Assembly (NCBI GenBank): GCA_023333565.1
Contig: JAJKFH010003229.1
Span: forward strand, 1,338,001-1,402,000
DNA length: 64,000 nucleotides
DNA from: Puffinus mauretanicus
Lineage: Eukaryota > Chordata > Aves > Procellariiformes > Procellariidae
Reading direction: 5' to 3'
Below, piece after piece: positions 24,721 through 49,245 of this stretch. Position 1 is the stretch's first letter; each line of letters starts with the position of its first letter. The position numbers were made by a program, and so were the translations under genes. Below the pieces are notes generated by a model. The model made no database searches. It had not been told where the DNA came from and saw nothing but the letters and a program-made list of their open reading frames with translations.

Positions 24721-27700
24721 TTTAGCAAGAAGGGTTTCTATTATTGCTATTGCTACCTTGTGAAATGAGCTGTTTTTACAAGATGGTATCCCCATTCTTT
24801 TGTGAATAAGCTATTCCGCTTACAGCAGTGTGGCAAAACCAATGAACAGAATCAAACAACAGGGAACGAAAATAACAATTACATTTTTATTACAAAACAG
24901 ACAAATTACTGACTGAATGATACAAAACAAGTGAAGGCTGGAAAAGGTTTATCTAAGATTGCACCAAATTACCGTTGTTTTAAACGTAGGGAAAAGGATG
25001 TACCAGGAGGAGTTTTTACATACGAAGTTGTTAAATTTAATATAGTTTAATTACTTGGAGAAAAGTGTGTGCCTAATTAGTATGCTTTCTAGCAGAGACC
25101 AATACTGGGGCACAGAATTGTAAGTGTATTTACATACCATATATAAATTATGATCTACTGCATTACAGACACAACTATTCTCATTCTTAGCACTGTAAGC
25201 TGGAGGACCAGCAGGCAAAGTGCCATTCCTTTTCACTTTTAATTACTTTCTCTTCATACACGCTTTCACCAAGACCACTTTCTGAACCCTGTCTAAAACT
25301 AAAGAACAGAGTTCCTCCCACAGTCAACAGCACAAGGGAGATCTTCTGAGAATGAAAACCAGACATGTCCCCAGTTTTAGTATTCTACCTGTAAGCGGGA
25401 AGCTGCTGCTGCTGCTCGTTTCTCTTTAGGGTTTTGGGGGGCAAATAGACAGCACTGCTGTGCTCCAAGGGTTGGCATCACCCCTGGACTGTCAGTAGTT
25501 CTGGGAGCCAGATCTTTTGCCTCGTGGCTCATCAGCACATCTCCCTGCCTGGGAGCTAACTGCAGAGCAGTGAACTGTGCCGATCACGATCAGAGCCTGG
25601 TACTCCTGTCCTCCCAGGCCACTCAAACTCCAGCTGCCCAATTCTTAATTTTCAGCAAAGATGCTCAATAATGCAAACCCCCATTAAGTTATTCATCGAT
25701 GTTAAGGCTCATCCATTTCAACTATGTATTTATCACTCAGCCTAATCACAAAACCATTCAGCTGGGTTTTATTTATCTTGCACATTTGCTTTATCCTTGT
25801 GTTTTGACAACTATCTTTAAGACATCCAAAAAGTCTTTGAAAGTAAAGTGTTCTTCATAGAAACTGAGGAATTCTGACTACAATGGTGAGGACTCAGAAA
25901 GCACAAAACATGGACTAACAGACTAGCTAAAAAGAAATACATTCTTCTGTCAGGAAAAAATATATGCATGTTGGTACTGAACCGAGAAAAAAAGCCCCTC
26001 AGTATCGGTTGTATGCTCAGGGATCACATCTGAAGCAGTAAAAAGAATCACCAGTTCTGAGACTTGACTTCTTCACCTTCAATTTCAAGCTGCCTCTTAG
26101 CTTCCAAAATTTTGTAAAATTAGATGAATGTTCCTAAAGCAGATTAGAAAGCATCTTGTTTAAAAATGTCTACTAGTTTAATTGAAAGAGATTCCAGGCA
26201 CAGGTGACATGAAAGAGAATCCAGTGTTCCAGAAGGATGCTCTTTCCTTTCTTAATAGTTGGGTTATCTCATTGTTTTTAGTACCCACCAAGGCTAAACT
26301 ACTTCGTTGTAAAAGACTGCATATAGTTTCTGTAATATTTCATAACTTGCATTAGTATTCAAAGAATAATTACAGGTCAATGTAGCAACCTTGGCCTGAG
26401 AATACAGTTAAGTGTACTGAGATGGAGAAATCACATGTTTAAAAGTTACATTCCCTTTTGAACCCCTCTTTGCAAAGACTGATCCTATCTTCCTTTGATA
26501 TCTTATAATTTAAACAGTTGCCATGGCATCAAAACAATAGGCAGCTTGAAAGACAGTTTAGTGAAAACCCTCTTGGAGAAAAAAAAAACCCAACAACATA
26601 CCATACTCATATTATTCCTCATCTATTGCTTTAACTAAAGTTGATACTTGCCACCTGAACTAGCTTTAAGTTACATTTTCTCATAGAAGAATCCTTCTGT
26701 GTAAGAACTTCAGGATACATTTCCTATCCATGCATAGCTAGAACTTGGCAATCATGCTTTCACTGCATCTCCATGAATGCAACTTCCTTTTCGCCAGCCC
26801 TGACAAATGCAATTTTGCCTTGCTCAAATCCATTCAACACTCATCTTGGCCATTAATTGCTCAGACCATCCTCCTCCGAGTTCTTCGATTCATTTCATGC
26901 TTGGGAGCAGATCCCCAAAGCAAACTTTCTTCAAACATCTTTGCAGTATTCTGCTTCAAGGTCATTCTCTTTTGATTTGTCACCGTAAATTTAAGCATTT
27001 ATGAGAGGAAAAAAACCATTAAATTCTTCACCTGTTACATCAAATGAGATTGCTGTGAACAAACACAAGACAGAAGTATTCTTCTGAACATGCCTTCTGC
27101 CAAGGTTGTAAACAAGAGTCATCAAGTTCCAAGAGTAAAAAACAAAGAACTGTGGTTAGACCCAACAAAACAAGTTACAGCAAAACCAGTGTGTACAATA
27201 ATACATTACATGAATAAAATTCCTCATGCTTGAAATTATCAATAGACTAACTCTTGTATATGAAAACATTTGCATCATTTCCCTTTTGAATCCTAAAATT
27301 TACCCAATTGCTTTTTAAAAAGGCCCAGTCCAACACTGGCTCCACATGTGGTTCAAGGGTGGAATATAGTGCAAATTTATATAGATGAAGAAACCATGGA
27401 AACAGAAATTAGTCACTTGCATCCACTAAAGGTGGTAGTCAAAATTAACAATTTAAATAGATTATATTAGAATTCATCCCATTACAGCTTCTAGGCACTG
27501 AATAAGTGTCAAGCACTCAAAATGAATGAATAACTGCAAAAATATGTTGTTGTCAAGATTTCATCTACACTATTTGAAATTGGCCTCAACTTCACCAAGA
27601 TGCATGATTCAGCTGAGTTTTCATGCCAGAGAAAATAAAACCCAGCAGATACAAGCAATTCATGCTGGAGATGGTGGGAGAGGGACACATTTAAGTAAAT

Positions 27701-30388
27701 TCTTGAGAGGTAATGTCCTCTTTACTGCTAATTTGGGAAGCAGTAAGACAATTGAATATAAAGAGCCTTCGTGACAAAGCAACAGGTTGTCCTAGTGTGA
27801 CTGGGTTAGTGAATTTGTAATAACTTGAGTTTTTTTATTCATTCAGATAGAAGACTTATTATGTCAAATGCTTCCTTGCAATATTGCTACTTAAAAAGAC
27901 AGATTTTTAGGATTTGAAATGTTATCACTAGACTTCTGTATTTTAAATTATATCTCCTGTAGTGCTGTGACAAATTAGTATTGTAACTAGTTGCTGCGAT
28001 GAGTATTTTCCAGCCCTAAGTGCACTGTCAAAAAAAATGCATTCCTGGCATGAAGCAACTTGCAAGCTCTGCTGCTCCTACAGACAGAGGCCTGCCAACT
28101 CCCCCATACAGCTCACGAGCAGTGAAAGGGCAGCATCACCCAGTCCAGACGAACGTGCTCTGGACGTGGCCTGCTTTCTGCCGTTGAGCCTCCTACCTGA
28201 CCTCAAGCTCAAGCAGTCTCTGCGGTTGTACAGATAAAATAAGCAATCACCCAGTAAATAAGACAAAGGATTAAAACGTGCGACCTAGCTAAAAATCGGG
28301 TATACTTTACCATTCTGCTCACAGGAATGCACTGCAGTTCTTTAATGCCTTAGACACACTCTGGAAGTTGGCATGCAAGTTTAGCTGCCAAAACATTTTA
28401 CTTCCTGCTAACTAGGAAGATGTCAAGATCCCAAACAAGTAACAAATGGATAAAGGAAATTACTGACAACAGGAGTATCATCTTATAAGCCGCTGCTGTT
28501 AAAAGGTACAGATTGTTATTTGCAGTACCTCTGAAGGGAAATTAAACTGGACGCTGCAAAACGCTAGAGGTCATGAATTTTCCTCTCACTTAAGAGCATG
28601 AACTGGAAACACATTAAGACCGATCTCATCAATTATCAGGGACAGACCGATACTAATCTGTAGGCAAGCTGAAGTTAGCCTCTATGAAAAGCAGCAAGAG
28701 TGGATCCCCCATATTAATCTTCATCTTGTGCACAATATTTTAATCTATATTTAAGAGGGTGTGAAATTCCATATTATTAAATTGTAGCTTTTAGTGTGTT
28801 TCTTTTCATATCTTCCATTTGAAATTGAAATACCGTATCTCTCACTTAAAAATCACCAGGAGGTTTAGCAAGTTTGTAAGTTTACAACATTTAGTCTAGA
28901 GAAGAAATACTATTCTACCTAAATTTACCCAAAAATCTGTGATCGTGCTCTAAAATGATCAAAAATAAAACAATACATGTTAACATTTCAAATTACTACT
29001 AGGTTTCAGGGTTTACGCAAGGAAGGAAGCAACAGACAACACTGAACCCTGTTCGTTCCCTCTGTTGTTAGCTGCAGGAATTCAGTACAGTGAAAAAAAC
29101 CCCTATTTTATAAAAGGTCATTTTAATGATATGTCAGTTTTAAAAAACTGACTGTGCCACCAGAGTACACTCCTGCTTAGATGCAGAACAAATAAAAACA
29201 TGGTGCCATGAACTCCACTCCGCTCTCAATGCGCCACGCCGCAGCTGCAGGAGCTGCTGGGAGAGCTGTCTCCTACGCAACAGCTGACAAACGAAGCACA
29301 TTTAAGAGAACGAATTTTACCAGCTTTGAAGCTCCTTGAGTCCCCAAATTAAGATTTGAATATTAACGTAATTTCAAAATAGTACTTATTAAAAAATATA
29401 TTTCCTATAGCTTTAAAAATGTTTAACAAGCAACAATTAAGAGACAAGTGAAAAAATTCGTACAACAGGTTACTTTTTAGTATGACAATAAGACAGAAAT
29501 CATTCCTTCGATAATAGCAATTTATCATCTTCTGCTTATTCTTGTCAATACATACCCATTCTGAGGTCATTAAATCTGAATTAACCGCCAGATAGATCCT
29601 AATGACTTCAAAGGAGCCATTATGGCCAGTCACACAGTACAAGGTTGAGTCCTTACATGGAACAGAAACTGTAGACAGTATTGAACATCCTTATTAAAAA
29701 TCAATAGAGAGCGAGCATGTGGTCTGGCAGGCTGAAGGAATTGGTAACAAGATCATTAAAGTCTTCTACTTCTACGGCAATTATATATCAATTCCCATGT
29801 AGCTGGGTGATGAATGAAAAAATTTGACAGTAGTAGCTCCTATCCAACAGACAAATCATTTTTGTCAGACCTCAGAGCATCGGTCAAATTTGTTGATAGT
29901 GGAGAGCCTAAGACAGGACAGACCCACCTTTTCAGATCAAGGCAAAGAGACTTCAGCAAGGAAGCAGAATAAAACATGAATTTTTTTTTTCCCCCTGTAG
30001 ACAATGAGTTCAGGATATTAGTGTTCAGTACTCATATTTTCAGTATTCATAGTACATGAGTATTTGTGACAACAGAACATCCCCAGGTTTCGGTTCAGTC
30101 CAATTTCAATGCATTATGAGAAAAATAAACTCGCACCCCACCCTTTCATCCTTTGCCCACTACTAAAGAGAAACCCAACTGCTATCCACTATTTCATATT
30201 ACTCTCTCTAGCCAGTTTATCCTGCAAAGCAAACTACAGCTAGACAAAGGAAAGATGTGCTTTTAGCATCCATCTTGTCTCCTGCCTAAGACAGGCTCAC
30301 TGTTTTTTTATAGGACACAAGGGAGCAACAATAATGTGAACATTGGAAAGAAAAGGAATAAAGAATGGAGTAAATAAATAAGCATGAA

Positions 30389-30470
30389 TGGGGTGGGGGG
30401 GATCAAATATGAAGGTTAAATTAAGGGTGACGGGGGGGGGGGCAGGTGGGGAGGGGGGAGACAGGAGAGA
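30389..30470 (+). repeat. G-run cluster with quadruplex potential
   Basis: Several G runs, including one of 11 G at 30432-30442, occur within about 80 bp on the plus strand, which is the template strand for APP. Confidence 0.7.
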
Positions 30471-32186
30471 ACAGGAGTGGCCTAGAGGGAAACTCTTCTC
30501 CACTGTTTTTCTTTTCTTCTGTGGGATTGGGGTGAGGGTGGTGTCTGCGCTACAGCCAGGTAAAAAAAAACCTCTTTCAGCAACATTCGGTACCAAAGAC
30601 AAGATCTCTCTTAAGTGCGGAAACATATCATATTCAGCACTTCTAATTATTTTCATTACCGTTTCTATTCAGCAAAATTATGAAGAATAAGCAGAAACAG
30701 CATGGTGATACTGAAACAGTAGATGAAACCAGAGGAACACAAAGTTATTTTAGTAACAGAAATAACAGGTGTATAAATCAGGGTATAGAACACACTGAAA
30801 TAACATGAAAATACAGGGAACAAAAATATAACTGAAGTAGCTTGCAAAGTGTACCCTGTAGATTCAAATGTTGCTTGAGAAACTACTGAAGAAAAAAACT
30901 AGGAAAAAGACCTCTGGGAGATCGATTTTAAAAGGCAAGACTAGCTCTATTTTTCCTTACCGCCAGTTGTGCAAATGAAGCCAAGCCGCTCAAGTACTAC
31001 ACCTAACTCCATTTTCCTTAAAGAGAAAATGACTCAGACCAAAAATCGGGAATCCCAAAGTGAACCAAGATAATTATGGAAAGAACAAAAATAGTAATGC
31101 TCTTGGCATTGTTTTATTGAACTGAACCCGAGGAAAAAAAAAAACCCAGAAACAACTTCCATGAGATAGAGGAATCTCCTGGGCTTATCTGAATATCCTA
31201 ATGAGTATGATATATAGCAAATTTAGAAGTTGTTTCTTATTTAATTTCTGATTCCACATTCTGTGAGAGAATTGCCAGTCTTAGAAGAGAAGATCATTTA
31301 TCCTCCCAAACAGCACGAGCTGAACAACTTCTGCTGCCAAGACACAAATTTGAAGAAGGAAGACAATCTAATTTCCAAGTTTCATTCAATCCATAATATT
31401 CTTTTTAAGATCATGGCCGAGGTCACCTCTTGTAGCAGAAGGTTTCCTGCAAAAAGATCACTAGGTTGATTGGAAGTGCAATACAGTAAACTCTGCTGGC
31501 TTGCTATTACGAGCAGTTGGTGCTATGATTTTACCTACAACCTGTATATGAAAGGCAACACCACTGCATTATCAAAGTGACAAATCAGAATCTCATCCCT
31601 CCAAGTTTTACTGTGTAAGAATAACTCTTATTAAGTCTGTTCTGTGATGTGACTGCTCTTTTAGTCAGCAACACCCTTCCCTCTGTGTAATAATTTTGCA
31701 GCATTATGAAAGCCAGAAATGAAACTCTCAGATTTGAAGTGCTGGGTGAGTAATTACAGCTGATGCACGTTCGTGCAAGATGCGCGATCTTCCGAGATCT
31801 TTGAGTCTGCACATAGTCCCACTGCAGAACTTGGACAAAGAAATGCATCCGTATGGCTCAGCTTGAAGGGCAGGAGCCAAAAGCAAGCTGTAAAAACTGG
31901 ATGTTTAACAAAACTGCAATCTTGCAAGAGTCAAGATCTACTACAAGTCCTTATTTATGCTGTTGTCCAGCCTTCACAAAAATATTATAGATTTTTTAGT
32001 AATGCTGACAAAGGCAGTAATAATTCTTAATTCCTACCAGGTATGTGAAAAGGATGACTTTTTCCAACAAGCACCAGCGTATGCAGCTTTTAGAAATTCT
32101 TATACTGACCGTAAAAGTAAAATGCTCAGCACAAAAGGCCAATAGCTATCCTTCATTTAATCCTACCTTGTTGGACATGAAACTAT

Positions 32187-32220
32187 CAGAGGTAGGTGAC
32201 TTTCAGAGGTAGGTGACTTT
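32187..32220 (+). repeat. 17-bp perfect tandem duplication
   Basis: The unit cagaggtaggtgacttt is present twice in direct contact (32187-32203 and 32204-32220), with no difference between copies, which suggests a recent slippage event. Confidence 0.9.
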
Positions 32221-33868
32221 CATTTGCCTCATATAGACTAAGGCAAATGCCTGAAGTATCCAAAGCTCTGTGCAGGTAAATCATGTTAAGTCCTGTCATT
32301 CTTCCGTTGCTAACCGAGACTACTTCCAGATGCAAAGTAGCAAAAGGTTCAGTTTCTCAGCTGTTTTCCATTATTTGTTTTGATGGCCATCACCTTGTCT
32401 GGGATCCAATCACCACTTATGCATGAAACTCACCCACGTATGACTGAAAAAAGTAATTGTCCTTTACAAATTCTCTGTGGGCCATTAACAGTAAAGAATA
32501 AACACAGCCTCATCTTGGCTACCTGAAACTAAATGTACAAGAGCTCAAGAGGCTTTTCGAGGCTTATTGTTCAACATCTCTCTCACTGCAGTGTTTTTTC
32601 TATGCCTCTAATCTGCATGAGCCAGTTATCTTCAGTTTACTTTTCCTTCCTCCTTCCATGTCTACAGCATGACGAGCATCAACTGCTCGTCAATATCACA
32701 TACCCTGCATTTTTCATTGCATAAGTATTTCTTCTTTAAAATTCTCTTTTTTTTTCTACTACTGTCCTAATTTACCTCACTACCAAGTCCCAGTTTTTCT
32801 TGCCTGTCATAGGGCACGCGATCAGAGACAAACCATTTCTGGAAACGTTTTGCATCTCTGGAAACGTCTTCCCTAACACAGGAACCTAGTGGTTCAAATT
32901 TTAATTTTTTTAGCAAGTATATTATAGACCTCACTCCAATCTACTGCATAGTTGTTCTCTCTCTTCACTACATCTTATGTCTTGTTGCAGAAGCTGATCA
33001 CTGTCCATGAGGTATCCTCCTCACTCGCCTTGTGGTAGACTTCCTCCATGCCCCTCCATGGAGCTTTGCCATGAACAGCTCTAAAAGATACCGAGATGAA
33101 ATGCAGCTGGAGCACCAGAGCAGCAATCCTGCCTCCACAACTGCTCTTGCTCCAATAAAATACAGGTCAGCTCCTCTGCTCCACGACACACGTAGCACAC
33201 CTTGCTAGGGCTCTGCATGTGTTTGTGTGCACTTTCAAGCCCTCTACTTACTGCAAACATTCTTAGGCGCAGTTTGGAAAATATTTTACTAAAAGGAGCC
33301 CTAACAATGCTGCTTCTGTTCTGCTCCTCCATGCCCTGTGAGCAGGCAGGGCAGTAAGATACGTACTCACTCTTTGAAGTGTCAGATGTAAATGGCAGCC
33401 AATACTCTCCCAAGAGTATGTGCTGGCAAGGCAGGTGGGAGTGGAGTGTACCAGAGGCTCCCAGAGCAAAACCCAGCTGATAAATCCAGTGTCTGATTCA
33501 TCAGCTTCAATACCCTGTGATGGAGAAAGCGACCCTTCTCAAACCAAAAATCACAGTGCAAACACTCTTTCTTCAGGGAAAATGATCATTAAAATATATA
33601 GTTAAACAAAGCAAGTGGGAGGTCATTCACATCCACGTGCATTGCAGTCCTCAGGGAAACCTAAAAAAATCAAATGTCATTTCTCCCCTTTTCGTTGCAA
33701 ACACACACAAAGTACTCAATCAAACTAAAAACAAACAAACAAAAAGAAAAAAAAATCTGGAAATAAACATTCTGTTATTTTAATGAGCTTATATTGCTTT
33801 GATTAAAAAAGGTCAGAAATAATGCTTGAAAATACACTGTAAAAACTATGAGCTATTTTTAAACTTAC

Positions 33869-33898
33869 CTGAGGCTTCCCTAGAGCTTGTGTTTTTTC
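33869..33898 (-). other. candidate in-frame microexon in APP intron 7
   Basis: On the minus strand, 300 bases downstream of the Kunitz exon, 30 nt are flanked by a good acceptor (tgtgcag) and a perfect donor (CAG|gtaagt). A branch-point-like tactgac lies with its A 44 nt upstream (33942), and no AG dinucleotide occurs between it and the acceptor. The length is a multiple of three. Joined to exon 7 and exon 9 in phase 1 it reads without a stop (RKNTSSREAS, then V P T T). It does not resemble the mammalian OX-2 exon. This could be a real lineage-specific exon, a cryptic exon, or coincidence. No expression evidence is available here. Confidence 0.3.
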
Positions 33899-34029
33899 CT
33901 GCACATGCATTGTACATGCACACACAGAGACACACGAAATGTCAGTACGCTCTGACAGAAAATTAAGAGAAGGTGAGTGCGAATGCCTCGTCTAAGGAAG
34001 TGTTAGGCTTTTAGCTACCTACTTGCAGA

Positions 34030-44654
<10,625 letters not shown>

Positions 44655-44857
44655 CTCTGACAACCTCTTCCACAGACTCTGTAGTTGTGGTGGTAGTGGT
44701 TGCAATACTGGTAGTTCTTTCAGTTGCCTCCTCATATTCTTCCTCCGTCTCTTCTTCAATTTCATCACCATCATCATCATCGTCATCAGCATCTTCATCT
44801 TCCACAACAGTTAGCTCCTCATCTTCCTCTGGTTGTTCTTCTACTACCTTATCATCG
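44655..44857 (-). CDS. APP: APP exon 6: acidic and threonine-rich linker
   Basis: This 203-bp exon encodes 67 whole codons, flanked by one base of a split codon at each end. It begins [20 protein letters not shown], passes through a run of six Asp and a Glu-rich stretch, then [11 protein letters not shown] and seven Thr, and ends TESVEEVVR. This is the acidic region between the E1 and Kunitz/E2 domains, lying outside the cell and thought to be flexible. The acceptor reads ttag before the exon and the donor is G|gtaaat. The exon length equals the mammalian exon 6. The acidic half differs from the mammalian sequence, while the ATERTTSIA to EVVR part is nearly unchanged. The final G joins either AG of exon 7 (Glu) or TC of exon 9 (Val), so both splice forms stay in frame. 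Confidence 0.97.
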
Positions 44858-44970
44858 CTAAGTGAAGAAAATTATAATGATGTGTCAGCAACAAAATGAT
44901 TTCAAGATAACAAGAGAGAACATTTTATTCAGAAACACTATAAGGACAAGAAATTACCTGTTTCTCCATC

Positions 44971-44986
44971 TCCCTCCCTCCCTCCC
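44971..44986 (+). repeat. (TCCC)n tract upstream of exon 6
   Basis: Four tccc units lie about 115 bp upstream of the exon 6 acceptor; read in the transcript they form a GGGA-rich purine tract. Confidence 0.85.
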
Positions 44987-47955
44987 TTTTAAATAAAAAA
45001 GAAGGAATCGGGGACTCTGGAACATCCCAACAAGTAAGAAATCAGAAATGCTAAAAAAAACCAACAACCCAAAAAAGTCAACATTAACAATGCAGTGAGA
45101 AAATTAGCAAGATGCCAGACTGGAGCTCCTCCTTTTGCACAGGAATGGAAAAAGAATCCCCATCAGCAATACTGTATTTTGACAGCTGAATAACACTCCA
45201 AACATGCTTGCTCCACGCTGCCATCAACAAATCAATTTTTATTTTGAAAGAAGCTCAAATTAGCTCAAAATGCACTCTGTTCATATGGATGTGGAAACGA
45301 TAGAGTTCCTTGGGACTTTCCCACCCAGGAGACACCTTACTCAGAGGCTCACTGTGGACTAACTTGCATGCCGTTCACAGAGGACGACCAAGTGTTAACT
45401 GACCTGGAATTGTCTGCACTGACTGCTGAGTTTTTTGGTCTGTTGTTAAAGTAGGGCTGTGAACGGAAAAGCCACTTCTACAGGAATTGCGCACAGAGCT
45501 GTCTGTTTTCATAAAGGGCAGGACAGAGACAGTCGACAGGCAACTCATGTTCAGCTGACTGTTGATAGTTTTCTGGCACCTGAAAGCAGACAGTGGCCAG
45601 GACATTGCCTTTCAGGATCTAACACCTAGAGAAGGAGAGGACCCAGTTTTGGTCTTCTGTGTGACAGCAGCACTGGTGGAGAGGTGAAAGCCACACGGTT
45701 TTGCTGATGAGGCTGCCATCTCGGCCAGTGCGCGCAGCTGTTCAGCATGGCGAGCTCATGGCATGCCGTGCTCTGCACTACCAACGCCGCTGGCTGTACA
45801 GCTGATCCGTAAGTCCTCCATAAAAGACCCGTGGTACCGGTGTGTACCGGGATGACAACACAAGCACCCCTACGCTCACAAAGCAACCCCAAACTATTGG
45901 GCTAAACATCGTTATCCATCATAGTGCTTTAAATTCATATAGCTGCCTAAAATCCTCAGGATTTAATCAGTCTTGGACGATAGGAGGGGATACTGCAGTT
46001 GACTATCAAATGCACTTTGGTGGCTTAACATGTCAAGAATTTTCTGGGATCACTCTTAATTCTGAATGATACACAGGCAATAGGCCAAAAAATGTACGCT
46101 CAGCTACTGCTACTGTTGCTTTTGAAAGGCTTCCTAACTCAGTGCCCAGCTGTGGCAAGGTCTCAGGTTTGTTAATCTGATCTACTTGAAATTCACTATT
46201 AATGAGTAATTGAACTTCAAATATTCAAACATGCAGTGACTTTTTGTCACCTTCATACACAAGTGGTTTGGCATTGCACATGCTGGAAGAGCCTTTTGTG
46301 TGAAGTTAGCAACTTCTTTCCTTCACCTGATTTCAGAGACCAAGTCTGTAATAGTTCATTTTATAATAGGTTGCCTACTACAATTTTGAAAGTGAACTCA
46401 AAGCAAAAAGGAAGACAGTACCATCTTTCTCAACAGAGTATTAAGAAGTTGCTAAAAAATTTATTGATAAAAATCTTGTATGCCACAAGCCTGATTCTAC
46501 TAGGAGAAAGTTAAGTCTCTATATAAACAAGAACGAACCTCCTGTTCCTTTCTCCCCAAAATATTTGGTCTCCAGAAACACAAGGAAGACTTAATAATGA
46601 AGCTTTCAAGCCCAGGTAGGTTATACAAATGGATGTGGTAACAGCTAACTTGCAGAGGAGTCTGAATAAGGAATGACCTGTTTCCATTTACATGGGCGAA
46701 AGACTGAAAAAGGGGCACAAAACCACTGCGTTCTTAAATTAATTTCTTGATTTCAAGGAACTGGCTTAGAAATTTCACCATCTCCACTGTATGGTTTTCC
46801 CCTGCCATTCTAATTTCAGTATGTCCCAAATTTTCTATGTTGTTTTTAGTAACTCCTTTCTGAAAAACAGATTTCTTCTGTTTTTATTTTTCTTACCAAG
46901 TATTTCACCTTTTTATGAGCATGAAATAAATGCTATATGTACACCATCATCTTTCAACTGCAAGATTGAAGTGGATTTATAAGTCCACTATCTGTTTCTG
47001 ATCTCCAGGTTAAGGGGCTTCTAGTCTTGGCTAGCTACAGACATTTAAACTAGACATGCTGAATATAAGACATGCAGATTTTGATCAAGAGCATCAGATA
47101 CCATATGCCTTTCAACATTAAAGAAAGCTGCTCTGTGTCTTTCTCTCACCTAAGCTACAAACACAGCATGCTTTAAAAAAAGTGCAATGATTTTTCCTCT
47201 TCCTTTCACATGAATGATCACTCTCAGATATTGGCAAGCTCATAAAGTTACAAAAGGACAACAAAAGCAACCTAATGAAACAAACAAAGGAAAGTCAATT
47301 AGTCACATGGAAAGCCACTTCAAAAATAATTTGTATGCGTGCATCCAATATCCATCTGTTTTTAGCTACACAAAAGCAATCAACTCAGCTATGTCAGTCC
47401 ACAGCGTTTTGCCCTCGTTTCCTCTCCAGTAACTTACCAGAAGTAAATGCTTAGTCCCCCCCCGCATCCCCTTTCTGACTGGCTGCTTGCTGAAGAACTA
47501 GACATCTGAGAAGGTAAAAAAAGCCCGAAGTGATGGAAGACTGCAGCAGTTTACGGGATCAGGCTCCTCAAAATATTCTAAAAATGTACTGGAATATTCC
47601 TTCTACTATTTTGATCACTCCTAGAAAAAACATATTTCTGCTAGCAACATATTCTGCAAGACTCAATCACAAGGGTATATTTCAAAGGATTATATTTTAT
47701 TGCAAGTTTTAAGAAAAAGGAACAATGAAAACAGAAGTGGTTTTCTCTTAGATTTAGATACCTAAATGGAAGTGAGAGCCTTGCTATATACTTATAGAAT
47801 TAAGATGCCTGAAATTGCGCTTTAGAAGGTCATTTCCCTATTTAACAGGTTTTACAGAAGCATGAAGCTACACTCAGTTTCTAAACAAGCACTCCAAGCT
47901 TTCTCCAAAAGTAATTATTTCCCCAGCTGTCTACTTTATTTTATTTATACAAAGA

Positions 47956-49245
<1,290 letters not shown>

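Noticed and set aside
25400..25418. Short GCT/CAG repeat with a possible acceptor and gtag donor nearby, considered as exon 8
   Set aside because: The peptide would be unlike the OX-2 exon and the repeat is only about five units, so it is taken as simple sequence.
30297..30656. 119-codon minus-strand frame rich in Pro
   Set aside because: It arises from the G-run cluster on the opposite strand; there is no domain or splice support.
32880..32990. Possible second old LINE fragment (tatattatagacctcactcc)
   Set aside because: Only one short block looked similar to the CR1/L3 family and no coding trace could be read.
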